DNA of 64,000 nt from Solitalea lacus (GCF_022014595.1 NZ_CP091740.1:3894200-3958199), one strand, 5' to 3'. Positions 46,236 to 56,427 are shown, counted from the first letter of the stretch. The notes: a model not told the origin generated them from the letters alone. Numbers and translations are program-made.

Positions 46236-47255
46236 ATGAAACTACGCTCTTTAAACAGGCTCTTATTTCTTCTTTGCTTTAATCTATTGCTCATTGGCCC
46301 TGCTTTTTCTCAAAAGAAAGCCTCCGACAACATTCTAAAAATTATGAAAGAAGCCTATGAGCTTTACAAAGCTGATAAAAGCGGAAAAAACGCGGATTAC
46401 ATACCTTATCTGGCCAAAGTTGACCCAAATCTTTATGGAATTACCGTTGTTACCGCCGAAGGAAAAGTTTATGAATTAGGCGACACAAACTTCGAATTCG
46501 GTATTGAATCGATTTCAAAAGTGTTTGTATTGTGCCTTGCAATGCAAAGTCATACACCTGAAGATATTATGCAGAAAATAGGAGTTAATGCTACCGGATT
46601 TCCGTTTAACTCTGTTACCTCGATCGAACTGCAAGGCAAGAAAGCTGTTAATCCATTAGTTAATGCCGGGGCCATGGCTACCACCAGCTTGGTAAAAGCC
46701 GAAAACGGTGCTGCAAAATGGAAAAAGATCAATGACTACTTCAACAAACTAGCGGGGAGAGAAATTAAGGTCATTGACGAACTCTATCAATCAGAGGCTG
46801 AAACCAACCAGCATAACCAAGCCATTGCTATTTTATTACAATCATATAATGCCATTTATGACAATCCTTTAGAGTCATGTGATATTTATACTAAACAATG
46901 CTCATTTGGGACAACAGCCAAGGATCTGGCAATGATGGCTGCAACTTTGGCCAATAATGGAATACAGCCGATTTCAAAAGAGCGGCTTATTGAAACCGAT
47001 CATATTCCAAAAGTTTTAGCAGTTATGGCCACCAATGGCTTATATGAAACTAGTGGAGAATGGCTATACAGTATAGGGTTACCTGCTAAAAGCGGTGTTG
47101 GAGGAGGAATAATTGCAGTTGCTCCTGGCAAAATGGGAATTGCCGTATTTGCACCACCATTAGATGAAGCTGGAAATAGTGTTAAAGCCATTAAAACGAT
47201 TCGTTACCTGTCAGATAAACTTCAACTTAATTTATTCAAGGCGGCCGAACATTAA
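46236..47255 (+). CDS. glsA: Glutaminase A with signal peptide
   Basis: 339 aa. Hydrolyses glutamine to glutamate and ammonia. Beta-lactamase-like fold with SISK (Ser-x-x-Lys) in GIESISKVFVLCLAMQ, then PFNSVTSIEL, NPLVNAGAMATTSLV, SETNQHNQAIA-type segment and SGVGGGIIAVAPGKMGIAVFAPPLDEAGNSVK. It has a hydrophobic leader ending AFSQ (about residue 25), so exported, unlike E. coli GlsA; periplasmic glutaminases are known in some bacteria. Full length. Monocistronic, divergent from the M61 gene. Confidence 0.94.
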   Translation: MKLRSLNRLLFLLCFNLLLIGPAFSQKKASDNILKIMKEAYELYKADKSGKNADYIPYLAKVDPNLYGITVVTAEGKVYELGDTNFEFGIESISKVFVLCLAMQSHTPEDIMQKIGVNATGFPFNSVTSIELQGKKAVNPLVNAGAMATTSLVKAENGAAKWKKINDYFNKLAGREIKVIDELYQSEAETNQHNQAIAILLQSYNAIYDNPLESCDIYTKQCSFGTTAKDLAMMAATLANNGIQPISKERLIETDHIPKVLAVMATNGLYETSGEWLYSIGLPAKSGVGGGIIAVAPGKMGIAVFAPPLDEAGNSVKAIKTIRYLSDKLQLNLFKAAEH

Positions 47256-47437
47256 AAAACCCTACTTGGATCTTACTACAATTGACCTTAGAAACCAAAT
47301 TAAAGCAAGAGTAATTCTTACTAAAGTCAATGTTAATGGTAATATAAAGAGTACAAAAAACCGATTCATAAGCTTTCTGTTTTGTTTAATAAATTACAAA
47401 AAAAGATCAATAAAGTTTCGCCTCAATTTATCTTCTT

Positions 47438-48859
47438 TCATTTGCTGATCTTATCGCCAATGTTCTCAATAAAACTATTTTGCAGTAACTGATAATTAGT
47501 TTTACCATTGGCAGTAAGCGGAATTTCGTCTACCAGAACAGTTTTAACCAATGAATGGTGAATACCAAATTTCTCTCGTATAAAATCAGTCATTGGATCT
47601 GTTTCAGTCTCGTTACTTTTAGTCAGGAAAATTAACAGTTTTTTATCCTCAAAATTTGTACATGCTATTAACGAAATAGCAAAATGTTGTTTCAGGTGGT
47701 TTTCGAGCTCATCTAAATTAACCCTGTTACCGGCAATTTTAGTAAACCTCTTTAAACGTCCGGTTATATAGACATAACCGTCAGTATCCATCCGAGCTAA
47801 GTCTCCTGTTTTAAGCCATAGTGTTTGATGATACGAATCAAGGTCTGAATAACCTTCGCTATAACCACCAAAAATATTTGGACCGGAATACAGCAATTCA
47901 CTTGTTTCGCTATCAATGCTAAACTGACCATTTTTTATAGGCAACCCTATGGACCCTAATTTTTCCGCTGTTTTTGCGGGAGGCAAAAACGCCATTCTCG
48001 CTGTGGCTTCGGTTTGCCCATACATTACAAAAAATTGAGTTGTATTACTGATAGAATAGTAATAAAATTTCTCAATCAAATCCTCACTTAATCGCCCTCC
48101 TGCCTGCGTGAAATACCTAAGGCTTGGTAGTTGTTCATTTAAGAAACCTAATCGATTTAACATTTCATAAACAAACGGCACCCCAACAATGCTTGTAAAA
48201 TTATATTGCTTGAAATGCTCCCAAAATGAGCGATTCAAAATGTCATCAACTGAAGTAAAAATTGTACCTCCAGCAATTGCATTTGTAGTCAAAACTGAAA
48301 GGCCATAAGAGTAATGAATTGGTAAATTCAATGGAGTCCTATCTGTCAACTGAATTGGCAGGTAGTCAATTATAGAAAGGGCATTTTCAACAACATTTCG
48401 CTCTGAAAGCTTCACTAGCTTAGGAGAGCCTGTTGTGCCAGATGTTGATAGGAGCAATTTCACTTCAGGCGCAATCACATAGTTCCACTTTTGCAATGAA
48501 ACATAAAGAGTGGTCTCAAGTTCGGTTCCTATCTGTTCATACCCCTCTATTGCCTTACGACTGGCATCAGCTATCATCATTGGCCGATAAAGCTGCTCAA
48601 GTGACTGTTTGAGTTCAACAGAAATAGTATCACCAAACAGTGCAATAACTGCCTTTTCACAATTCCAAAAACTGAACAAGGCTTGCAAAGATTCTATAGA
48701 GTTGTTGGTGTAAAGAAACACCAAATACTTACTATCCCCACAACCAGGAAGATTTACTATCAAATCATCGATTCCAGCTTCTTTCGATTGTTTTAAATCG
48801 TGAAAACCTAGGTTCTTATTGGCTCTAACAAGTTCAAGCAGCTTCATAAATTCAGACAC
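47438..48859 (-). CDS. AMP-forming adenylation enzyme of a dlt-like operon
   Basis: 473 aa class I adenylate-forming enzyme, expected to activate an amino or fatty acid and load it on the adjoining carrier protein. Motifs: LLLSTSGTTGSPKLVKLS (A3), MYGQTEATARM (A5), WLKTGDLARMDTDGYVYITGRLKRFTKIAGNRVNLDELE (A7-A8), TANGKTNYQLL with the catalytic Lys (A10). The size and compact C-domain recall DltA. Start GTG 48859 overlaps the carrier stop by one base; ATG 48847 is an alternative. Last gene of the operon. Substrate not predictable by eye. Confidence 0.88.
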   Translation of the reverse strand: MSEFMKLLELVRANKNLGFHDLKQSKEAGIDDLIVNLPGCGDSKYLVFLYTNNSIESLQALFSFWNCEKAVIALFGDTISVELKQSLEQLYRPMMIADASRKAIEGYEQIGTELETTLYVSLQKWNYVIAPEVKLLLSTSGTTGSPKLVKLSERNVVENALSIIDYLPIQLTDRTPLNLPIHYSYGLSVLTTNAIAGGTIFTSVDDILNRSFWEHFKQYNFTSIVGVPFVYEMLNRLGFLNEQLPSLRYFTQAGGRLSEDLIEKFYYYSISNTTQFFVMYGQTEATARMAFLPPAKTAEKLGSIGLPIKNGQFSIDSETSELLYSGPNIFGGYSEGYSDLDSYHQTLWLKTGDLARMDTDGYVYITGRLKRFTKIAGNRVNLDELENHLKQHFAISLIACTNFEDKKLLIFLTKSNETETDPMTDFIREKFGIHHSLVKTVLVDEIPLTANGKTNYQLLQNSFIENIGDKISK

Positions 48860-49101
48860 TAGTCAAACTGAATATCATATTTTTCCAAAAGTTGCCTCGT
48901 ATTGAGAAAGGTATCCATTTCCATTATATCCTTATCTTCTATCCTGATATTAAATGAATCCTCTATTTCGGCAACCAATACCATGTGAGCAATAGAATCC
49001 CATTGTTTCACAGATTGATAACTTAATTGTTCATTTACTTTTTCTCTCTGAATTCCAAGGGCATTTGAGAATGCCCCAATTAGTTTTTCTGAGTTACTCA
49101 T
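48859..49101 (-). CDS. Acyl carrier protein of the dlt-like operon
   Basis: 80 aa four-helix carrier. The phosphopantetheine site is Ser in KQWDSIAHMVLVAEIEDSF (Ser36 region), preceded by Trp-Asp as in DltC/PCP-type carriers rather than the DSL of fatty-acid ACP. Acidic helix 2. Lies between the SGNH gene (11 bases) and the adenylation gene (1-base overlap), so translationally coupled. Role: carries the activated acyl group to the MBOAT membrane protein. Confidence 0.92.
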   Translation of the reverse strand: MSNSEKLIGAFSNALGIQREKVNEQLSYQSVKQWDSIAHMVLVAEIEDSFNIRIEDKDIMEMDTFLNTRQLLEKYDIQFD

Positions 49102-49112
49102 TTCTTCATTTT

Positions 49113-50021
49113 TTAAAGTATTTGACTTTCGATAATTTTCCTTGAGATGAAATCGCTAAACCTCACTGCCCCTTGATGATTCAAGTGAGCCGAATCATAA
49201 AAAATTTGTTTTGCTTTGAATTTGTCGCTAATTGTAAAATCCCAGTATTGCAGCTTATGCTTTTCAAGAATTTTTGTCAGTAATTTTCTGGAATAAAATT
49301 TACGATCATCAATATTTCGCTTAGGAGAAAATATAAATAGTAGTTTCACCCCTTTCTCTTTACATGAAGCAATAATTGACTCTAAATCATCGATTCGCTC
49401 ATTATCAATTGGACCAACTGGATCCCTATAATTTCTTAAATCCCTTTTTGCAGTCCCAAAAAAAGGCTTGTACCCCTCTGATATATCATCCTTACAGGAA
49501 ATGCAATTTTTAATAATACCATAGAATCGGGTATTGTACCTGACTAAACCAGAGCTTTGAATGATATTATCTTTAAATGATAGATTTAAACTTTGTTTTA
49601 ATTCAGGTTCATTAGTAAAAAATGGAGATAAGAATCTAATTGCATTATATTTATCGCCAACAATTGATTCCTCTAGTTCACGGTTATTTATGTCAATTAT
49701 AATCAACTTAGGCTTATGCCTTTTTAAATAAAAATCTATTAATGCTTTATAATATGGTAACCCTGCCCCATCAATACCTGCATTAATAGTTTTAGTATTT
49801 AAACTATGTTCAAATACCTTTGGAACATATTGATGCATCCCCCTGGAATTTCCAAAAATGACAATGTCATAATTGTTTACAGAATTAAGGTAAGTGTTTA
49901 TTTTTTTATAATACCCACATTTATGCCTAGGAATTAAACTATCTAAGGTGTTGCCAACAAACCGATCAACAATTATGAGCACAACAATAATCAATCCTAA
50001 CTGAAGCATTAACCTCCTCAT
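49113..50021 (-). CDS. SGNH/DltD-like membrane-anchored protein
   Basis: 302 aa from ATG 50021 (MRRLMLQLGLIIVVLIIVDRFVG), which gives an N-terminal membrane anchor and removes overlap with the MBOAT gene; an upstream in-frame ATG at 50069 gives 318 aa. SGNH hydrolase layout: IVIFGNSRGMHQ (Ser nucleophile in GNSR), IIIDINNRELE, and the C-terminal D-x-x-H in FYDSAHLNHQGA. In dlt systems the DltD protein takes the acyl group from an MBOAT partner to the final acceptor outside the inner membrane. 13 bases after the MBOAT gene. Confidence 0.86.
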   Translation of the reverse strand: MRRLMLQLGLIIVVLIIVDRFVGNTLDSLIPRHKCGYYKKINTYLNSVNNYDIVIFGNSRGMHQYVPKVFEHSLNTKTINAGIDGAGLPYYKALIDFYLKRHKPKLIIIDINNRELEESIVGDKYNAIRFLSPFFTNEPELKQSLNLSFKDNIIQSSGLVRYNTRFYGIIKNCISCKDDISEGYKPFFGTAKRDLRNYRDPVGPIDNERIDDLESIIASCKEKGVKLLFIFSPKRNIDDRKFYSRKLLTKILEKHKLQYWDFTISDKFKAKQIFYDSAHLNHQGAVRFSDFISRKIIESQIL

Positions 50022-50034
50022 TACCTCATTATTT

Positions 50035-51453
50035 TTAAAATCGTGAATAAATAAATCTACCTCCTTCAAACTCTCCCATAAGCAATATCAATACAATCAC
50101 ACTTACGGTAAATGCCATCTTTACCAACTGAGAAGTGGCATTATTTAGGCTGAGCCTTTCTTTGAAGAACTCTGTTGTCACTTCATACAATAGAATAAAC
50201 GCTAAGGCTAAAAAAATGAAAAACCTTCCGTCAGAAAACTCTGGAGGAGCCTTAACATTTACAATCCTTTTTAAAATCTCAAAAGCCTCTTCAATGCTAT
50301 TAGACTTAAAAAAGATTCGAGTAAATGCGACCAGGATAAAAGTTACAATTATCGACAAACCTCTACGCAACCACTCTGGAACTTTGAATCCTAAAGAGGT
50401 TTCAAAAAATCGTTTATAAATATTTTCAAAAACTATAAAAGTCCCATGCATTAATCCCCAAACTATAAAAGTCCAATTGGCACCATGCCATAAACCACTT
50501 ATAAAAAAAACAATAAGGATACTACTATATATTTTGATGTATTTAGCCCTTCGTCCACAAAAAGGAATGAAAATATAATCCCGTAACCAGCTGGATAGAG
50601 TTATATGCCAACGTTTCCAGAAATCAGAAAATGATTCTGCAAATAGAGGATGGTTAAAGTTTTGAGTAAGTCTTATGCCTAGCATTCGGGCTATTCCCAT
50701 TCCGATATCGCAATAGCCGGAAAAATCACAATACAATTGTATTGTAAAGAAAATTGTGGCAGTAATTAAATCTCCGGATCCGAAAAGTTCAGGAGTACTA
50801 TAAACATTATCGACGTATACTCCCAATCGATCAGCAACAACCAGTTTCTTGAAAAAACCCGTTAAACATAACAGCAATCCACTTTGAATCATTGATTCTG
50901 AAGCCTCTAAAGACGCTTTAAGCTGCTTTAGAAACGGACCGGAACGCTCAATAGGACCTGCAATAATTTTTGGAAAAAACAGAAAATAAGTAAGTAGGTC
51001 AATCAGATTCTTTTCAGCAATGATACCGCCACGCTTGACATCAATTAAGTAGCTAATAGATTGAAATGTAAAGAAGGAAAGCCCTATGGGTAATAATACA
51101 TTCAAATGGGATAGGTTTCCAGGCCATCCTACCCACATTCGGGCGGTATTTATATTGTCAATAAAGAAATTAGAATATTTAAAGTAAACCAGAATAGCCA
51201 CATTTACAACTAATCCGGTTATATAGACAGTTTTGTTATAGCCCTTGTTATTATTATTCTTTATGCCTAGCGCAATAAAATAATTGAGTAAAACAATACC
51301 AATTATTAACAGACAATGCAAAAAAGAAAACGAGCAGTAGAATATTATACTGGAAATCAATAAGAGATAAACACGATGTCTATCTTTTAAAAGATTAAAT
51401 AATATTACTACTACACACACAAATAAAATGAATGAAAGCGTATTAAAATTCAT
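50035..51453 (-). CDS. MBOAT O-acyltransferase (DltB/AlgI-like)
   Basis: 472 aa polytopic membrane protein, about 11 helices. Conserved MBOAT segments: PKIIAGPIER, CDFSGYCDIGMGIARMLGI, FSDFWKRWHITLSSWLRDYIFIPFCG (first conserved His) and SGLWHGANWTFIVWGLMHG (catalytic His). It should pass an acyl group across the inner membrane to an acceptor. AlgI uses acetyl groups, DltB uses D-alanyl from DltC; the carrier and adenylation genes in this operon support a DltB-like mode. First gene of the four-gene operon. Confidence 0.92.
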   Translation of the reverse strand: MNFNTLSFILFVCVVVILFNLLKDRHRVYLLLISSIIFYCSFSFLHCLLIIGIVLLNYFIALGIKNNNNKGYNKTVYITGLVVNVAILVYFKYSNFFIDNINTARMWVGWPGNLSHLNVLLPIGLSFFTFQSISYLIDVKRGGIIAEKNLIDLLTYFLFFPKIIAGPIERSGPFLKQLKASLEASESMIQSGLLLCLTGFFKKLVVADRLGVYVDNVYSTPELFGSGDLITATIFFTIQLYCDFSGYCDIGMGIARMLGIRLTQNFNHPLFAESFSDFWKRWHITLSSWLRDYIFIPFCGRRAKYIKIYSSILIVFFISGLWHGANWTFIVWGLMHGTFIVFENIYKRFFETSLGFKVPEWLRRGLSIIVTFILVAFTRIFFKSNSIEEAFEILKRIVNVKAPPEFSDGRFFIFLALAFILLYEVTTEFFKERLSLNNATSQLVKMAFTVSVIVLILLMGEFEGGRFIYSRF

Positions 51454-51767
51454 TATTTGAAGTGAATAAAACGGTCAATTTCTCAATTTGCAAACTCTAG
51501 CAGCTTTGCATATCCTGAGTATAATTATGATTTAAAAAATTGAATTTCAGAGTATTGAACATTATTTGTGCCAACTTTTATTTTATTAAACTTCAATCAT
51601 CCAAACCCAACTAAAAATTAAAACAAACACAAAACACTTAACCTCATTACTTTTAAAACAAGTAACATAATCTGAATGAATGGAAGTAAACTATTAATTT
51701 ACTGCTATTTAAAGCCCTCCCATTCAACCTATTTAAGCTTTGTGTTTAAATTTGTACAGTCAGTTGC

Positions 51768-51965
51768 GAAAGTGCATGCAGAATTGAGTATAGCGGTAAC
51801 GGCCAGTTGTTCGTAACGATCTTTCTCAGCCTGACTTTCTACCGTAAAGCTCCAGCAGAGCTTTCTCAATTAAAGTAGAAGGTTCATCATAGGACAGTTT
51901 CAATGCTCTAAAACGGTTCACATAAGCATCGACAGTTTTTCAGTCTACCCCTATAGCCTGAGCGA
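51768..51965 (-). pseudogene. Decayed IstA-like (IS21-type) transposase fragment
   Basis: Read on the minus strand, this stretch gives QAIGVD-stop-KTVDAYVNRFRALKLSYDEP and on to LLELYGRKSG-stop, then in another frame EKDRYEQLAV. The order helix-turn-helix, RF..L.LSY, then ERY-like resembles the N-terminus of IstA. Stops and a frameshift show decay. No terminal repeats recognised. The rest of the 51454-52122 gap is AT-rich with no gene seen. Confidence 0.4.
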
Positions 51966-52122
51966 CTGCACCTAAATACAATATTTACACCCCTTTAGTT
52001 ATACCTCCAATTTGAATTTTAACAGGTAAAAACGTTGATACAGTAATCAGATTTAGGACAAAATGAACTTACTTGCAATAAATTTGTTATCACATATATT
52101 CTATTATAATCTTCTTTTATCA

Positions 52123-53193
52123 ATGAAAGTTAAACACATCATTTACACATTAATAGCCATTGTCTTAGGGTATCTCGTTTACAACAGACTGGCCTCTCCT
52201 ACTCCAGGTAAAGGACCTGCTGCCTCAGGAGCTAAAGGAGGAGGAAAACCAAGTGGACCGATGTCGGTAAATGGTATTGTTGTAAAATCTGAAAGCTTCA
52301 CTGATAACCTTAATATTACAGGTAATATCGTAGCCAATGAAGAAGTTGCAATTCGTACGGAAACTTCAGGATTGATTACGGGTATTTATTTTAAAGAGGG
52401 AAGCCTAGTAAAACAAGGAATGCTCTTGGTGAAGATTAATGATAAAGATCTGCAGGCCCAGCTAACCAAGGCCATCACTCTCCAAAAGTTAGCTGAAGAA
52501 AAAGAATATAGAGCCCGTATTTTATTACAAAAAGAGGCCGTAAGTAAAGAAGATTACGATGCGAATTTAGCTGATTTGAATGCATTAAAAGCTGAAACGC
52601 AATTAATACGAACTCAAATTATAAAAACTGAAATAAGAGCCCCTTTTAGCGGAACCATTGGTTTAAGATCGGTATCAATAGGTGATTACATTACCCCTCA
52701 AACAGATATTACCACATTAGTGAATGTAAATCCGGCAAAAATAACCTTTACAGTTCCCGAAAAATATGTGCAGCTTCTAAAACAAAAATCAACTATTAAG
52801 TTTACTGTTGAAGGCACCAGCCGTGTTTACAATGCAACTGTCTACGCTGTTGAGCCTAGAATTGATGAAACGACCCGAACTGTGCAACTAAAAGCAACAG
52901 CTCCAAACAATGATGGCAGTTTACTGCCAGGTTCGTTTGCAAAAGTTGAGCTAGCTCTTAAAGAAATAGAAGATGCATTGTTTGTCCCTACTCAGGCGGT
53001 CGTTCCATTATTGAAAGGGAAAAAAGTATTTGTGAGCAAAAACGGGATGGCTACAGATGCCCTTATTGAAACAGGAGTTCGGACCAGTTCTCGTGTTCAG
53101 GTTCTTAATGGATTAAAAGCCGGTGATACGGTGATCACAACAGGTATCATGTCTCTAAAACCTGAAACTCCTGTAAAAGTTACTTTACAATAA
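52123..53193 (+). CDS. RND efflux periplasmic adaptor (second system)
   Basis: 356 aa from MKVKHIIYTLIAIVLGYLVYN, giving an N-terminal membrane anchor; the frame runs 20 codons further upstream with no fitting start. Gly/Pro/Lys-rich linker (about 28-45), lipoyl halves (ETSGLITGIYFKEGSLVKQGMLLVKIND; IRAPFSGTIGLRSVSIGDYI), hairpin, beta-barrel and membrane-proximal domains (VPTQAVVPLLKGKKVFV). First gene of a plus-strand adaptor-pump-channel operon. Not a lipoprotein, unlike the first system's adaptor. Confidence 0.94.
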   Translation: MKVKHIIYTLIAIVLGYLVYNRLASPTPGKGPAASGAKGGGKPSGPMSVNGIVVKSESFTDNLNITGNIVANEEVAIRTETSGLITGIYFKEGSLVKQGMLLVKINDKDLQAQLTKAITLQKLAEEKEYRARILLQKEAVSKEDYDANLADLNALKAETQLIRTQIIKTEIRAPFSGTIGLRSVSIGDYITPQTDITTLVNVNPAKITFTVPEKYVQLLKQKSTIKFTVEGTSRVYNATVYAVEPRIDETTRTVQLKATAPNNDGSLLPGSFAKVELALKEIEDALFVPTQAVVPLLKGKKVFVSKNGMATDALIETGVRTSSRVQVLNGLKAGDTVITTGIMSLKPETPVKVTLQ

Positions 53194-53310
53194 TCTGAAA
53201 CACAAAAGATTAGGAGCAAGATCGGCGTCTTACTCCTATTTTCTTCATAAATTTAAGATAATCAAGCATTTGCAGTGGAGCAAATAGCACCAACTGCCCA
53301 AACTTATACT

Positions 53311-56300
53311 ATGAGTAGTTTATCAACCACGAGCATTAAGCGTCCGGTCTTGGCCATAGTAATGAACCTAATCATTATCCTTTTTGGCTATATCGGTTTT
53401 AAATACTTGGGCGTCAGGGAGTACCCGTCTATTGACCCTCCCATTGTTAACGTAAGAACTAATTATCCTGGAGCTAATGCCGATGTGATTGAGTCTCAAA
53501 TTACTGAACCACTTGAAAAAGCCATCAACAGTATTGACGGAATCCGTACCATTTCCTCTTCGAGCAATCAAGGCTCAAGCAATATTACTGTAGAGTTCAA
53601 TCTTAGCAAGGACCTTGATGATGCCGCAAATGATGTGCGCGATAAAGTTGCTCAGGCAGTCAGAAGCTTACCGAAAGATATTGACGGCTTGCCGGTAGTG
53701 AGTAAAGCTGATGCCAATTCAGATGCGATCATTTCCATGACTTTGCAAAGCAATACCCGCAACCAATTACAGGTAAGTGATTATGCTGAAAATGTTTTGG
53801 CTGAACGCTTACAAACTATTCCGGGGGTAAGCTCAGTTCAGATTTGGGGACAAAAACGCTATTCCATGCGTTTATGGATCAACCCTACTAAGCTTTCTTC
53901 TTATGGTCTTACTACGCTGGACGTAAAAAATGCCCTAGACCGTGAAAATGTTCAATTACCTACAGGGAAAATAACAGGCGACAATACAGAACTGACTGTT
54001 AACGCAGCGGGTAATATGTCAACCGAAGAAGAATTCAACAATCTGATTATAAAAAATACAGCTGAAAATATAATCCGACTTCGCGATATTGGTTATGCCA
54101 CTCTGGGGCCAGAGAATGAGGAAACCATTTTACGGGAATCAGGCATTCCAATGATTGGACTAGCCTTGGTTCCTCAGCCAGGAGCGAACTACATAGATAT
54201 TGCCAATGAGTTTTATAAACGATACGAACAAATTAAAAAAGATCTGCCTAAAGACTTTAAAACAGACATAGCAGTTGACAATACCATTTTCATTAAGAAG
54301 TCAATTAATGAGGTGGGTGAAACTCTTATTGTAGCCCTTCTTTTGGTAGTTCTGATTATCTATATCTTTTTCCGTAACTGGAGTATTGCTTTCCGGCCAC
54401 TGATTGACATTCCGGTTTCATTAATAGGTACTTTTTTTATCATGTACCTAATGGGCTTTTCCATAAATGTTTTAACCTTACTTGCCATCGTTTTAGCAAC
54501 GGGCTTGGTGGTCGATGACGGTATTGTAGTAACTGAGAATATTTATAAAAAGGTAGAAGCAGGTTATTCTCCCTTTGAGGCTGCCATTAAGGGTTCAAAT
54601 GAGATCTTCTTTGCCATTATTTCAACCTCCATTACACTGGCGGCCGTTTTCTTGCCAATCATTTTCCTTGAAGGATTTGTGGGCCGATTGTTCAGAGAGT
54701 TTGGTATTGTTATCGCTTCAGCAGTGTTGATTTCGGCATTCGTATCATTAACATTAACTCCAATGCTTAATGCCAAAATGATCCGCAAAAATCAAAAACA
54801 AAGTCGCTTTTATGAAGCAACAGAGCCTTTCTTTGTTAACATGGTTGAAAGCTACCGAACTTCACTGAATAATTTTTTATTACATAGATGGGTAGCAATA
54901 CCAATTGTTATACTTTGTGTTGGAATGATTTTCCTTTTCGGTAAGTTCCTCCAATCTGAACTGGCACCTTTGGACGACCGCAGCTTTATCAGTTTACAGG
55001 TAACCGCCCCTGAAGGAGCATCTTTTGACTATACCGACAACTTCATAAAAAAGGTAACACAAACTGTTATTGATTCAATTCCTGAAAAGAAGGTACTCTT
55101 AACGGTAACAGCACCAAGCTTTTTGGGTTCGGGAGCCGCCAATAGCGGATTTGCGCGTTTGCGCTTAACATACCCTGATGAGCGCCTCCTCTCTCAGCAG
55201 CAAATTGCAGATTATTTGACTAAAATAACCTCCAGAATGTCTGAGGCTAGAACATTTGTAATTCAGCAACAAACAATATCAGCGGGCGGGGCACGCGGAG
55301 GGTTACCCGTTCAATACGTTTTGCAAGCCCCTAACTTTGACAAACTGAAGGAGATACTGCCTAAATTCATGGCAGCGGTACAACAGGACCCTACCTTTAC
55401 AATGACAGATGTAAACCTGAAGTTTAACAAGCCGGAGCTCAATATTACTATTGATAGAGATAAGGCTAAAAGCCTTGGTGTTTCATTCATGGATGTAGCG
55501 CAAACCTTACAGTTGGGCTTAAGTGGTCAACGCTTTGGTTATTTTATTATGAATGGTAAGCAGTATCAAGTAGTTGGTCAATTTGATCGCGCAGACCGGG
55601 ATGACCCTTTGGATCTTACCTCCATCTTTGTACGTAACAATGAAAATAAACTAATTCAACTTGACAACCTGTTAAAAACACAGGAAAATAGCTCTCCGCC
55701 TCAATTGTATCACTTTAATCGTTTCACCTCAGCCACTGTATCTGCAGGACTGGCTCCGGGCAAAACCATTGGTGATGGAATTGAAGCAATGGACAAGATT
55801 GCTAAAAAAGTTTTGAATGATTCATTTCAAACTTCTTTAACCGGTGCTTCCCGTGATTTTGCCGAAAGTTCATCAAATATCATGTTTGCATTTATACTTG
55901 CCCTGATATTGATTTATTTGATTTTGGCAGCTCAATTTGAAAGCTTTATTGATCCGTTCATCATTATGTTAACAGTTCCGCTTGCTATTGCCGGAGCAGT
56001 ATTATCATTGTGGTTATTCAACCAAACAATTAACATTTTCAGTCAAATTGGCATCATCATGCTGGTTGGTTTAGTAACTAAAAACGGTATCCTGATTGTC
56101 GAATTTGCTAATCAGCTAAAAGAACGTGGCGTTCCCTTACAAAAAGCAATTAGAGATGCTTCAGCTGCACGGCTTCGTCCTATATTAATGACCAGCTTGG
56201 CTACTTCCTTGGGAGCTCTGCCTATCGCAATGGCTTTAGGAGATGCGGCTAAGAGCCGTATGAGCATGGGTATAGTAGTTATTGGAGGAATATTGTTCTC

Positions 56301-56427
56301 GTTGGTATTAACCCTGTTTGTGATTCCAGCCATCTATTCATTCCTATCAAGGGAGCATAAACCACATCCTGATCAACAATTTACACAAGAAGAAACTGAG
56401 CCTAAACTTGTTGTTACGGAGGCTTAA
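53311..56427 (+). CDS. RND multidrug efflux permease (second system)
   Basis: 1038 aa from ATG 53311 (MSSLSTTSIKRPVLAIVMNL), the family's usual start; the frame also has a GTG at 53275. Twelve-helix HAE1-type pump: GVREYPSIDPPIVNVRTNYPGA, VLATGLVVDDGIVVTENIYKK (TM4, Asp pair), SELAPLDDRSFISLQVTAPEG, LILAAQFESFIDPFIIMLTVP, LVTKNGILIVEFANQLKERG. It resembles the MexK/AcrB-like group common in Bacteroidota. Only moderate resemblance to the first pump, so not a recent duplicate. Next gene (channel) is 29 bases on. Confidence 0.95.
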   Translation: MSSLSTTSIKRPVLAIVMNLIIILFGYIGFKYLGVREYPSIDPPIVNVRTNYPGANADVIESQITEPLEKAINSIDGIRTISSSSNQGSSNITVEFNLSKDLDDAANDVRDKVAQAVRSLPKDIDGLPVVSKADANSDAIISMTLQSNTRNQLQVSDYAENVLAERLQTIPGVSSVQIWGQKRYSMRLWINPTKLSSYGLTTLDVKNALDRENVQLPTGKITGDNTELTVNAAGNMSTEEEFNNLIIKNTAENIIRLRDIGYATLGPENEETILRESGIPMIGLALVPQPGANYIDIANEFYKRYEQIKKDLPKDFKTDIAVDNTIFIKKSINEVGETLIVALLLVVLIIYIFFRNWSIAFRPLIDIPVSLIGTFFIMYLMGFSINVLTLLAIVLATGLVVDDGIVVTENIYKKVEAGYSPFEAAIKGSNEIFFAIISTSITLAAVFLPIIFLEGFVGRLFREFGIVIASAVLISAFVSLTLTPMLNAKMIRKNQKQSRFYEATEPFFVNMVESYRTSLNNFLLHRWVAIPIVILCVGMIFLFGKFLQSELAPLDDRSFISLQVTAPEGASFDYTDNFIKKVTQTVIDSIPEKKVLLTVTAPSFLGSGAANSGFARLRLTYPDERLLSQQQIADYLTKITSRMSEARTFVIQQQTISAGGARGGLPVQYVLQAPNFDKLKEILPKFMAAVQQDPTFTMTDVNLKFNKPELNITIDRDKAKSLGVSFMDVAQTLQLGLSGQRFGYFIMNGKQYQVVGQFDRADRDDPLDLTSIFVRNNENKLIQLDNLLKTQENSSPPQLYHFNRFTSATVSAGLAPGKTIGDGIEAMDKIAKKVLNDSFQTSLTGASRDFAESSSNIMFAFILALILIYLILAAQFESFIDPFIIMLTVPLAIAGAVLSLWLFNQTINIFSQIGIIMLVGLVTKNGILIVEFANQLKERGVPLQKAIRDASAARLRPILMTSLATSLGALPIAMALGDAAKSRMSMGIVVIGGILFSLVLTLFVIPAIYSFLSREHKPHPDQQFTQEETEPKLVVTEA

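Noticed and set aside
47164-47448. 94-codon plus-strand frame after glsA
   Set aside because: Overlaps the end of glsA in another frame and runs through an AT-rich gap; no recognisable features.
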